Assembly (NCBI GenBank): GCA_903892355.1
Contig: CAITIE010000064.1
Span: forward strand, 1 to 64,000
Direction of reading: 5' to 3'
DNA from: an uncultured Pirellula sp.
Lineage (GTDB): Bacteria; Planctomycetota; Planctomycetia; Pirellulales; Pirellulaceae
Length of the DNA: 64,000 nt
Notes under the pieces: generated by a model
Seen by the model: only the letters and a program-made list of their open reading frames with translations
Told to the model about the DNA's origin: nothing
Databases searched by the model: none
Translations under genes and position numbers: made by a program
In this document: positions 35,558 through 44,632 of the stretch, piece after piece
How the letters are laid out: each line of letters opens with the position of its first letter
Numbering within the stretch: the first letter of the stretch is position 1

Positions 35558-37639
35558 TTAGGGGCCTGGGAACCCAGTCAGCGGTACGGGTGCCACCCCC
35601 GTAGGAACCTCAACAAAGTAAGGCTGGGGGACAGGTTGAACTGCGGGAGTGCTTGCCTGCAAACTATTGCTGTTCACCTGAGGGCCAAACTGGATAACAG
35701 GCTGTATTCGATGGGACGAACTAGGCAACTCTTGCATCATGGCTGGTGCGCCCGGAATCAAGTTCGCAGGAGAACTCCCCCAAGGGGCATTGTATGCAGG
35801 TTGCTGTTCGCTCATCGGGATCGATGGTGGTTGCGCATAGCCTCGAGCGACTGCCGGTTGCACCGGCTCTTTCTTTGCCCAAAACCTCCACCACTGGTTC
35901 CGCTTGTCCGCCGCACCAATCACTTGGCCTTCCCATGCCGAACGATCGACTGGATTCAAGCTGCGATCCATGATGCGTGTGCTCGCTTGGACGATTTGGC
36001 TGTCGTAATCGACGCATTCGCACTCGCCTGGCATCGCGATGCGTGGCAATAGCGTCACGATGATCTCGCTCCGCTCTTTCACCAGCGATCGACTTTGGAA
36101 CAAACGACCCAAGAGTGGAATGTCGCCAAAAAATGGGACCTTGGCCTGCCCATCATCCTTTTCTTCCTTGATGAGTCCCCCGATCACAATCGCTTGACCA
36201 TTGTTGAGCATGACGTTGGTGGAAACCTCGGTAGCTTCGCTTTCAGGCAACTTCGACGTCGAATTGATGCGAGCGGTTGATACCTGAGGAGCAACCTTCA
36301 ACAATACTCGACCATCTTCGGTAATGATCGGAAGAACCGTCAGCACTACCCCATAATCAAGAAAACTGACACTCTGAAGCGTGCTCGTTTGGGTTGCTGT
36401 GGTCATCAAATAACCCAGTTTCCCACCAACGGAGATCTTTGCTTCTTGTCCATTGAGCACGGCAACCTTAGGAGATGCCAACGTCTTCGTATCGCTCGTC
36501 GATTTCAAGCATTCGATCCAGCCTGTCAAATCGGTGCCATTGATTTCCATCCCACCGACCGGATTCCCTCGCGTCGCAAACCCCAACGTTTGAAAGTTTA
36601 CCGTCGAATTGCTTATTCGGGCCAAATGATTGAAATTGACACCATTCTTATTGCTATCCTTGAGGGCCACTTGCAAGATGTTCGCCTCAACGATTACTTG
36701 CCGCGGAGCTACGTCGACTTGGGCAATGTACTGAGATATCCTCTCGATGTAGGGAGGCATGTCTTCCACGATCAATTGCTCTCTCGAAGATCGCTGCTCT
36801 TCTTGATTGATTTTGATGACGTACGATTTCCCGATCGGAGAAAGAAGCCCCAAAATCACTTGGTTGAGGTCCTCACCCAATGCGTAGTTGAGCGAGTAGA
36901 CCTGAATCGCTTTCCCTTGGACATTCGGCGATAGTTGCTTCTCAGGGTTTACCGTCGAAATGGTGATGATGTTATTCTGACGCGCCCACACCAAACCGTT
37001 GACGTTCAGAATGGAGTTGAGGGCATCCTCGAGCAACACTCCGTTAAGCGTTACATTGACCCGCTGATTCAGATCCTCAGCGGTAACTACGTTCAATCCC
37101 ATCTGCTCCGAGATCAAGGCCAGGACGTCTGCTACCGTAGCGCCGCGACTGGTCAAATGCACAAGATTGTTTTGTACCTGGAGCTGAACTTGGCCTGCAG
37201 CACGTGGCGCATTGACCCATGGGATCATGTTTCCGCCTGACGAACTCCCCGCCGATCGAGGAGCAGGCAATGGTGCCACATTCGACCGTTGCAATGCATC
37301 CCATGCTTCTTGAGAAAGGGTATTGCCACCCATGTCGAGATTCACCGCGTCGGTCGACTGAAGTTGGGCGGAGATCGCACGCTCCAATTCCAGCGGTATA
37401 GGCATCGCCCCCACTCCCTGCTGGTTCGCGGGTGGATCAAACCCGGACTGCTGAGCTCCAACTCTGGAACAGTTCCCTAAGAAAAGCAAAAGCAGCCACG
37501 CGACAACCAAGGCACTTCCTGGACCTCGCAGCTCGTTCGCGATTTCGCGTGCAAACACAGCGTCCCCGGAATGGCTTGACGACCACTGCGTGGCACCGGC
37601 TTTCAAGCGTTCCAAGGGGGCATTAATCACGGAAATCAC
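35558..37639 (-). CDS. Secretin, PilQ/GspD family
   Basis: The 693-residue protein has a signal (hydrophobic about 42-56), a Gln/Pro-rich spacer, an STN/N0-like domain (about 160-228; VADVLALISEQMGLNVV), an N1-like domain (about 240-310), and the secretin barrel (about 370-535; LDYGVVLTVLPII, NGQAIVIGGLIKEE, VPFFGDIPLLGRLFQ). A Pro/Gln-rich tail of about 150 residues follows. It forms the outer-membrane gate for the fibre or secreted substrate. Its stop faces the stop of the CBM-bearing minor pilin 16 bp away. Being separate from the pilMNOP-like genes is unusual, and no pilotin gene is evident. Confidence 0.93.
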   Translation of the reverse strand: MISVINAPLERLKAGATQWSSSHSGDAVFAREIANELRGPGSALVVAWLLLLFLGNCSRVGAQQSGFDPPANQQGVGAMPIPLELERAISAQLQSTDAVNLDMGGNTLSQEAWDALQRSNVAPLPAPRSAGSSSGGNMIPWVNAPRAAGQVQLQVQNNLVHLTSRGATVADVLALISEQMGLNVVTAEDLNQRVNVTLNGVLLEDALNSILNVNGLVWARQNNIITISTVNPEKQLSPNVQGKAIQVYSLNYALGEDLNQVILGLLSPIGKSYVIKINQEEQRSSREQLIVEDMPPYIERISQYIAQVDVAPRQVIVEANILQVALKDSNKNGVNFNHLARISNSTVNFQTLGFATRGNPVGGMEINGTDLTGWIECLKSTSDTKTLASPKVAVLNGQEAKISVGGKLGYLMTTATQTSTLQSVSFLDYGVVLTVLPIITEDGRVLLKVAPQVSTARINSTSKLPESEATEVSTNVMLNNGQAIVIGGLIKEEKDDGQAKVPFFGDIPLLGRLFQSRSLVKERSEIIVTLLPRIAMPGECECVDYDSQIVQASTRIMDRSLNPVDRSAWEGQVIGAADKRNQWWRFWAKKEPVQPAVARGYAQPPSIPMSEQQPAYNAPWGSSPANLIPGAPAMMQELPSSSHRIQPVIQFGPQVNSNSLQASTPAVQPVPQPYFVEVPTGVAPVPLTGFPGP

Positions 37640-37867
37640 TCAGACTTTGTTTTGAGACGAATGCTGTCATTTCGAAATCGACATACTTGTATCGTCGGTT
37701 ATCGGCCATCAGGGTTTCGGCAATCAGAATTACCGTCAATTTCGTTAAAAGTCCCCCAGGCTGAGCAGGCTCCCACGGGGCGGGGTAATACTTGCGATCC
37801 AGTCCGCCCTGAATTGCCAGGGAGAGTCCCCTGGAGTTAACTCGCTCCAGCCTGTAAAACCGCTCGC

Positions 37868-39229
37868 ATGTCGCACCATGAATCCCCGCCAAAGAATGCA
37901 AAGATCCCCGTCCCACCGGTTGAAAGATGGTTGGTACCGGTCAAGCATTTCCTCCATATTGAAGCCACCAGCGGCTTAGTCCTCGTCGCATGCACCATCT
38001 TGGCGCTGCTGATCGCCAACTCTCCTTGGTCCCATGCGATGGAAGCCTTTTGGCATACCCCGATATCGATCGCATTCGGACACTTCAAAATCGAAGGGGA
38101 CTTAGGGCATTTGGTCATCAACGACATCTTGATGACCATCTTCTTTTTCGTGGTAGGACTCGAGGTCAAACGCGAAATCGTGGCGGGTGAACTTCGGGAT
38201 CCTCGCAAGGCATTGCTTCCGGTTTTTGGCGCGATCGGTGGTGTTGTAACGCCAGCAGCAATCTACACGGCGATGCAATGGGGCCAACCAGGCCAGCGTG
38301 GTTGGGCAATTCCCATGGCAACCGATATCGCTTTCGTGGTCGGTATTCTGGCGTTGTTCGGTTCGCGTGTCCCGTTTGGCTTGAAGATCTTCTTGCTGAC
38401 CTTGGCCATCGTCGATGACATCATTGCAGTCCTGGTGATTGCGATCGTATTCACGGAAACCATTTCTTGGGGATACATCCTCGCCGCATTCGCAGGATTT
38501 GCGTTGGTCTATCTGTTGAACAAGATCGGTGTTCGGTCCATCGCTATTTACGTCATGGTCGGGATTGCGATTTGGATAGCCTTCCATCATGCTGGGATCC
38601 ATCCCACCATTGCAGGCGTCCTGCTCGGCCTGATGACTCCCTCCCGACCTTGGATCGGTAATCGCACCTTTGTGGAAATTCTTTCCGACACTTGGGATGA
38701 GCTGCGTGGCGCAGATCCGGAGACGGAACACCTCCCTGTCAACTTAGAGCAGTTGCAATTCCTTGCCCGCGAATCGCATTCTCCGTTGCATCGCTTAGAA
38801 ATGGGTTTGCATCCTTGGGTCGCTTATTTGGTGATGCCCATCTTCGCATTGGCCAACGCGGGAGTCGAATTGGAAACGTCGTCTCTTTCAAACTCCGTCG
38901 CGATCGCCGTCGCTGTTGCCTTATTCGTAGGAAAGCCCCTCGGCATTCTTCTCTTTTGTTACATCGCGATCGCCTTGCGATTTACGCGGCTCCCGGCCGG
39001 GGTGAGTTGGCCTGTATTCTTAGGGGGGGCGTGCTTGGGAGGTATCGGTTTCACGATGTCTCTCTTCCTCAATGCATTATCCTTTCCCACCGATGAGTTC
39101 CCCGAACTCGAAGCTGCGGGCAAGTTCGGAACATTGCTCGGCTCCCTCGTCAGCACCATCCTCGGTTCCATCCTGCTGCTGGTCTTTCTCAAACCCAACC
39201 GAAACCAATCCGAGTTGCAGAGCCACTGA
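37868..39229 (+). CDS. nhaA: Na+/H+ antiporter NhaA
   Basis: The 453-residue protein is a clear NhaA with about 12 TM helices. ATDIAFVVGIL carries the conserved Asp of helix IV. LTLAIVDDIIAVLVIA carries the paired Asp residues that bind Na+ in helix V. HPTIAGVLLGLMTPSRP and the C-terminal GGIGFTMSLFLNALSF are also typical. It exchanges protons for sodium at the inner membrane to regulate sodium and pH. It is about 65 residues longer than E. coli NhaA, mostly in a loop between helices VIII and IX. It is an isolated gene. Confidence 0.97.
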   Translation: MSHHESPPKNAKIPVPPVERWLVPVKHFLHIEATSGLVLVACTILALLIANSPWSHAMEAFWHTPISIAFGHFKIEGDLGHLVINDILMTIFFFVVGLEVKREIVAGELRDPRKALLPVFGAIGGVVTPAAIYTAMQWGQPGQRGWAIPMATDIAFVVGILALFGSRVPFGLKIFLLTLAIVDDIIAVLVIAIVFTETISWGYILAAFAGFALVYLLNKIGVRSIAIYVMVGIAIWIAFHHAGIHPTIAGVLLGLMTPSRPWIGNRTFVEILSDTWDELRGADPETEHLPVNLEQLQFLARESHSPLHRLEMGLHPWVAYLVMPIFALANAGVELETSSLSNSVAIAVAVALFVGKPLGILLFCYIAIALRFTRLPAGVSWPVFLGGACLGGIGFTMSLFLNALSFPTDEFPELEAAGKFGTLLGSLVSTILGSILLLVFLKPNRNQSELQSH

Positions 39230-39350
39230 AACGACGTGGTTCCAGTGGTAATGCTCCCATTCATAACCGCTGCAAGCTAGAATACAGAACGCAGGTTGGG
39301 CAAGTCCTCTGCCACTCCGTTCGTTCGACACCAGAGTCTCTTTCATCGCG

Positions 39351-42300
39351 ATGCAAATATTCGACGTTGCTTGTTTGAGTCGATTCGTTTTCCATATCGG
39401 AATCATTGCGGTGGCGTGCTCCGAAATCCTCGGAGCCTTGGCCTTCGGTCAAACCGCTCTCACTGCAGAACAGTTGCAACCAGAACAACTGCAATTGGTC
39501 GAGTCCAAGGTCCGGCCTTTTTTTCTCGAACACTGCTGCCGCTGCCATGGCCCCGACGAGCAAAAAGGAAACCTTCGGCTCGACAACCTTTCGCATATGC
39601 TCGTCGGTGGCGACAGTGGCCCAGCCATTATCCCAGGCGACCCGCAAAACAGCTTGATCCTTCAAGCGTTACGGTATGAAGGTCTCGAGATGCCCCCCAC
39701 TGGAAAACTCCAGCCAGCGAAATTCCGACCCATCGAGCAGTGGATTCTCGCCGGTGCGCCGTGGCCCGCGGAAACCAATCCCTCAGTGATGAAACCGAGA
39801 CAATCCCAAGTCATCACTCCCGAGGATCGGTCGCATTGGTCCTTTTTACCCCTACGTAAAGTCTCCCAGCCTAAAGAGGATAAGACTTCTTCCCTACGGT
39901 CTCCTATCGACTCGTGGATCAACTCGCAGCTATCACGTGTTGGTCTTCCAACCAATCCACAAGCCTCAGATCGCGAATTGGTGCGCCGAGTATTTATCGA
40001 TCTCACAGGCATGCCACCCAGCATCGATGAACTTACAGATTGGCTTGAACGCCTTCGCGCGGATACGGGTACTTTTGATGCGGCCGCTTACGATGCATTG
40101 ATCGACTCCCTGCTCGAACGCCCCGCCTACGCAGAACACTGGGCTCGCCATTGGTTGGATGTGGTTCGCTTTGCGCAAAGCAATGGCTATGAGCGGGATG
40201 GCTACAAACCCTATGCGTGGCGGTATCGCGATTATGTCATCGACGCCTTCCACCGCGACAAACCCTATGACCGTTTCCTCCTAGAACAATTGGCGGGCGA
40301 CGAATTGGGAGACGCCGATGCAACCTCCCGCATTGCGACGGGCTTTTACCATTTAGGAGTCTGGGACGACGAGCCGGATGATAAACGCCAAGCTCAATTC
40401 GATGAACTCGATGACATCATGGTTACCATTGGCTCCGCGTTCCTCGGCTTGACCACCGGGTGCGCCCGATGCCACGATCACAAATTCGATCCGATCCCCC
40501 AGTCGGACTACTACCGGATGCTTTCCTTCATCAGAAACATCAAGACCTACGGCAATCCCGATACCAGCCTGGACTCCGCCTCTGCATTCCCAATCGGCGA
40601 CAACGATTCCATCCGACGCGAGGTGGAGGCATTTCTCAGGAAGAAAAAAAACCGCGATCAAGCGATCGCGGAAGCGACCGATGATGCGACTAAACAATCG
40701 CTTCAGAAAGAGGTGATGGATGCGAATCTTCGTTCGATGGAGTGGGGATTAACCATCCGCGAACACGGCAATCAACCTCCAGCGACCCATCTTCTCGTTC
40801 GAGGCTCTGCAGCCACCCCCGGGGCCGAGGTCCAACCGGGATTCCTATCGGTCCTCGCCCCAACCGCGTCCAAAGATTCCAGCAACGCTACGGCATCTCT
40901 CGAAATACCACCAAACCCACCACCCCCACAATCAGAATCCAAATCGCCGATCCGAGATCTTTTTCCAACCAGCGGTCGCCGACTGCAATTGGCGAAATGG
41001 CTCGCTGATCCCTCTCATCCATTGACCGCACGCGTCATGGTGAATCGCATCTGGCACTACCATTTCGGACGTGGGATCGTGGCATCCACGTCTGACTTTG
41101 GAAAGACGGGCTCTCTACCTACCCATCCCGAATTGCTCGACTTCCTCGCGTCCGAATTTATCGAACGTGGATGGTCAATCAAGCACATCCACCGCTTGAT
41201 CCTGCGGTCGGAAGCCTACCGCCGCTCGTCCCGATTTCCGTCGGATCCCAAAGTCCGTGAGCTGGCCCTTGAAAAAGACCCAAGCAACCAATACCTGTGG
41301 AGGCAGAACCTGCGCCGTATGGAGGCGGAGTCGATTCGAGACAGCATGCTCGCTGCGAGTGGTGAGTTGAACACTAACGTCGGTGGACGCGAAATGTATC
41401 CCAAACTGAGCGGCGAAGTTCTCGCAGGGCAATCGAAACCAGGCCTCGATTGGCAAGTTTCCAACTCCGAACAACAAACCCGACGCAGCATCTATGCAAT
41501 CGTGAAACGAAGCGTCCGGGATCCGTTGCTGGAATCGCTCGACTATTCGAATACAACTTCACCACTCAGCGAACGCGCGACCACCACCGTGGCTCCACAA
41601 GCATTGCTCCTGCTCAATGGTCGCTTTACCGCCGAACGCGCCGAACACCTTACCGACCGAGTCCTTGAGAAATACAAAGACCGCAGCTCTGCTATCGATA
41701 TCGAGAAGGAAGGTTCAGCGATCATCGCGGATATCTATCGACGGACCTTGCAACGATCCCCCACGGGCGATGAGCTGGCCATCAGCATCAAAATGGTCCA
41801 GCAACTTAAGAGAGCGTACGAGAACATGTCGGAACAGGTTGTTTTCCGACCGGATGTTCCGGTATCGCTTTTCTCAGGATACCGATCCCAATTGCGAGGC
41901 ACGGATTTCTTGATTGGCCCACGCGAGCGCTGGGAGTACCGATCCGGGGTCTGGGGCGGTGGGTACGAAGGCATTGACGTCGTCGACAAAAACTTTGGGC
42001 CACACGCCTTTTGGAACGGCCACACCTTCTCCGACGGTGAGTTCCGAGGCCGATTGCGACTCGATCGCACCGTCGAAAACGCCACAATCATCGTACGAGG
42101 CGAAGTCGACGCTAACTCTTGGCGAGGTGCAAGCCTTCGTCTGGAACCGACCCGAGGACGATGGGTCTTCTTCGAAGGTATGGGTGAGAACGATGATCCG
42201 AGCGGCTATCAGGAATTCCGATTGGCGCATCCAACGCCAGTGGAGACATGGATTCCAATCCGAGTCCAAACCCAAGGCGATTGGTTGCGAGTCTGGACTG

Positions 42301-43121
42301 GAGAAAACCTCGAAGGAACGCCCTTGATCGAAAAGAAACTGTCTGGGCGTGTCCCCAAATTGGGACGACTCGGTTTTGCAGTCTGGGGTGGGTCGCTCAC
42401 GCTCGACCCGTTGGTACTGACCGTGGATGGAGTTCACCATTCGCTTGCACGAATGCGCAAAACAGAAATATCGCCGGAAACACTCGCCGGTTGGACATCC
42501 TACGATGGCGATTGGAAACCGCTCGAGGGTGGCCGACTACGGATATCTCAAAACAACGGCGCTAAACTCCTTTGTGCAGATCACACCATGGTGGACGGTG
42601 AGATTTCCGTGGAGATGAAAATGAATAAGGACCGTTCAAACATCGGAGGACTGATCGCACGTGTCAGCGATCCCAAAATCGGAGCCGACAACTGGCTCGG
42701 TTATGAGATCAGTCTGAACGCCACTCACAAAACGCTCCTCTTCGGTGAGCATCGCAACAATTGGACTCCGCTCGAAGAAGTTCCACTTTCGATCGATTTC
42801 TACGACTGGCATCAACTCCGCGTTCGATTGTCCCACGATCGTATTCAGATCTTTATCGACGCGTCGAATTCTCCGACCATCGATCGAAAACTGGATTCGC
42901 CACTGCAAGGTGACCTTGTAGGGTTGCGAACCTGGGGATCTGAGATCGAATATCGCAATATGAAGCTTCAACTCGGTGAAAAGACCATTGCTGCATCATG
43001 GGGATCGGATACCAATTTCGAAGCCCAATCGATTCCGGTTGACGAGTGGGCTACCTATCAAGCGATCGCTGCATTTTGCCGTTCCATTTTCAACCTGAAC
43101 GAGTTCGTCTATGTCGATTGA
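39351..43121 (+). CDS. PSD1 protein (PSCyt1-DUF1549-DUF1553) with lectin-like insertion
   Basis: The 1256-residue protein has a signal peptide and a PSCyt1 heme site (CCRCH at 62-66). DUF1549 runs from about 150 (HWSFLPLRKV, then FIDLTGMPPS and YAEHWARHWLDVVRFAQSNGY). DUF1553 begins near 545 (LAKWLADPSHPLTARVMVNR, GWSIKHIHRLILRS, TVAPQALLLLNG). Between about 830 and 1230 two ConA/LamG-like beta-sandwiches interrupt DUF1553, whose usual last helix (AIAAFCRSIFNLNEFVYVD) closes the protein. The molecular function of this planctomycete family is unknown; polymer breakdown and electron transfer have been proposed. The next gene, DUF1501, overlaps by 11 bp, the standard pair. Confidence 0.93.
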   Translation: MQIFDVACLSRFVFHIGIIAVACSEILGALAFGQTALTAEQLQPEQLQLVESKVRPFFLEHCCRCHGPDEQKGNLRLDNLSHMLVGGDSGPAIIPGDPQNSLILQALRYEGLEMPPTGKLQPAKFRPIEQWILAGAPWPAETNPSVMKPRQSQVITPEDRSHWSFLPLRKVSQPKEDKTSSLRSPIDSWINSQLSRVGLPTNPQASDRELVRRVFIDLTGMPPSIDELTDWLERLRADTGTFDAAAYDALIDSLLERPAYAEHWARHWLDVVRFAQSNGYERDGYKPYAWRYRDYVIDAFHRDKPYDRFLLEQLAGDELGDADATSRIATGFYHLGVWDDEPDDKRQAQFDELDDIMVTIGSAFLGLTTGCARCHDHKFDPIPQSDYYRMLSFIRNIKTYGNPDTSLDSASAFPIGDNDSIRREVEAFLRKKKNRDQAIAEATDDATKQSLQKEVMDANLRSMEWGLTIREHGNQPPATHLLVRGSAATPGAEVQPGFLSVLAPTASKDSSNATASLEIPPNPPPPQSESKSPIRDLFPTSGRRLQLAKWLADPSHPLTARVMVNRIWHYHFGRGIVASTSDFGKTGSLPTHPELLDFLASEFIERGWSIKHIHRLILRSEAYRRSSRFPSDPKVRELALEKDPSNQYLWRQNLRRMEAESIRDSMLAASGELNTNVGGREMYPKLSGEVLAGQSKPGLDWQVSNSEQQTRRSIYAIVKRSVRDPLLESLDYSNTTSPLSERATTTVAPQALLLLNGRFTAERAEHLTDRVLEKYKDRSSAIDIEKEGSAIIADIYRRTLQRSPTGDELAISIKMVQQLKRAYENMSEQVVFRPDVPVSLFSGYRSQLRGTDFLIGPRERWEYRSGVWGGGYEGIDVVDKNFGPHAFWNGHTFSDGEFRGRLRLDRTVENATIIVRGEVDANSWRGASLRLEPTRGRWVFFEGMGENDDPSGYQEFRLAHPTPVETWIPIRVQTQGDWLRVWTGENLEGTPLIEKKLSGRVPKLGRLGFAVWGGSLTLDPLVLTVDGVHHSLARMRKTEISPETLAGWTSYDGDWKPLEGGRLRISQNNGAKLLCADHTMVDGEISVEMKMNKDRSNIGGLIARVSDPKIGADNWLGYEISLNATHKTLLFGEHRNNWTPLEEVPLSIDFYDWHQLRVRLSHDRIQIFIDASNSPTIDRKLDSPLQGDLVGLRTWGSEIEYRNMKLQLGEKTIAASWGSDTNFEAQSIPVDEWATYQAIAAFCRSIFNLNEFVYVD

Positions 43122-44610
43122 GAACGACGCCGATATTTTCCCTTGTCGACCTCGAACGAGTCGCCGCAATTTCCTGTGGGATACAGGGGCCGGCTTCACC
43201 GGTCTGGCCCTATCCTCGATGCTCGCGCGCGATGGTTTTTTAAACGGTAATCCCGCATTAGCGGCTGAGGGAATTCGCCTGCCCGTTGGCAAAGCCCAGG
43301 AACTCGGGGCTTTGCTCCCTCACAAAGCCAAGTATTGCATCTTCCTCTACATGTACGGCGGTCCATCCCAAATGGACTTGTTCGACTACAAACCAGAGCT
43401 TCAGAAGCGAGATGGGGAGTCGGTAAAGATCGAACTGAGGCGGCGTTCGGTTTCCGACGGAAGACTCCTTGGCTCCAAACGCAAATTCCAACAGCACGGA
43501 GAAAGTGGTCTATGGTGCAGCGATGCATTTCCACATATTGCTAAGCACATGGACAAACTCGCGGTGATCAAGAGCCTGTACCAAGACTCATTTGCCCACG
43601 GTTCTGCCAACCTGCAAATGAATTGCGGTCGGATCACTCAAGGCTTCCCGTCGGTGGGATCATGGCTCAGCTATGGTTTGGGCTCCGAGAATCAAAATCT
43701 GCCGAGCTTTGTGGTCATGCTCGATCCTCGAGGTGGACCGATCCCTGGCGCCCCCAATTGGGGCTCTGGCTTTATGGAAGCCACCCACCAAGGAACCGTT
43801 TTCCGAACCAGCAACCAACCGATCTTGGACCTGACTCCGTTTGGAAACATGACGTCTGAAATGCAAAGAGCCCAAATCGATGCCCTTCAAGCGATCAACG
43901 CAAAGCACTATGAAGAACGAAATGGGTACTCGGAACTAGAGGCTCGTATCGCGAGTTATGAGTTAGCATTTCAATTGCAGAGCAGTGCACCCGAGGCATT
44001 GGACCTGTCCCAGGAAACCCAATCGACCCATGAGATGTATGGATTAATGGAACCGGCCGGCAACCATAAATTATCGCTCGGACCATCAGTCTTCGGTCGT
44101 CAATGCTTGATCGCGAGACGACTCATCGAACGCGGTGTACGCTTCGTGCAAATCTACAGCGGCGGCGGGCATCAGCAACAAAACTGGGATGCTCATTTTG
44201 GCGTCGAAGAGAACCTTGCAATCCATTGCCCAGAAGTCGACCGTCCAATTGCGGCATTGCTTACCGACCTTGAGCAACGCGGCCTTCTCGAAGAAACGCT
44301 CATCGTATGGGGAGGCGAGTTCGGACGCCAACCGGTATCTCAAGGAGACCAAGGAGGGCGTGATCACAACCCGAAAGGTTTCACCTATTGGCTAGCAGGT
44401 GGCGGCGCAAAGGGTGGTTGCAGCTACGGAGAGACGGATGACCTCGGTGCCGAAGCCGTTATCAACCGCCGCCATGTCCGTGATCTTCACGCAACGATCC
44501 TGCGGCTCATGGGGCTGGACCATAATCTGCTCACCTACTACTACGGTGGACTCGATCAAAAACTGACCGGAGTCCAACCCTCACAGGTGATTCAAGAAGT
44601 GATTGCGTAA
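43111..44610 (+). CDS. DUF1501 protein, Tat-exported
   Basis: The 499-residue protein has a twin-arginine-like signal (TSRRNFLWDTGAGFTGLALS) and the alkaline-phosphatase/sulfatase-like DUF1501 fold: KYCIFLYMYGGPSQMDLFDYKPEL, CLIARRLIERGVRFVQIYSGGGHQQQNWD, and TLIVWGGEFGRQPV followed by RDHNPKGFTYWLAGGG. DUF1501 proteins in planctomycetes nearly always follow a PSD1 gene, as here with an 11-bp overlap. The activity is unproven; metal ligands typical of the superfamily (Asp, His) are visible. Confidence 0.94.
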   Translation: MSIENDADIFPCRPRTSRRNFLWDTGAGFTGLALSSMLARDGFLNGNPALAAEGIRLPVGKAQELGALLPHKAKYCIFLYMYGGPSQMDLFDYKPELQKRDGESVKIELRRRSVSDGRLLGSKRKFQQHGESGLWCSDAFPHIAKHMDKLAVIKSLYQDSFAHGSANLQMNCGRITQGFPSVGSWLSYGLGSENQNLPSFVVMLDPRGGPIPGAPNWGSGFMEATHQGTVFRTSNQPILDLTPFGNMTSEMQRAQIDALQAINAKHYEERNGYSELEARIASYELAFQLQSSAPEALDLSQETQSTHEMYGLMEPAGNHKLSLGPSVFGRQCLIARRLIERGVRFVQIYSGGGHQQQNWDAHFGVEENLAIHCPEVDRPIAALLTDLEQRGLLEETLIVWGGEFGRQPVSQGDQGGRDHNPKGFTYWLAGGGAKGGCSYGETDDLGAEAVINRRHVRDLHATILRLMGLDHNLLTYYYGGLDQKLTGVQPSQVIQEVIA

Positions 44611-44613
44611 CCT

Positions 44614-44632
44614 GAAATAGCAAAACTATTTC
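44614..44632. terminator. Bidirectional terminator-like hairpin between convergent genes
   Basis: GAAATAG, loop CAAAA, CTATTTC form a perfect 7-bp stem between the DUF1501 stop (44610) and the convergent M28 peptidase stop (44626-44628), partly inside the latter. It is AT-rich with no long T tract. Confidence 0.55.
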
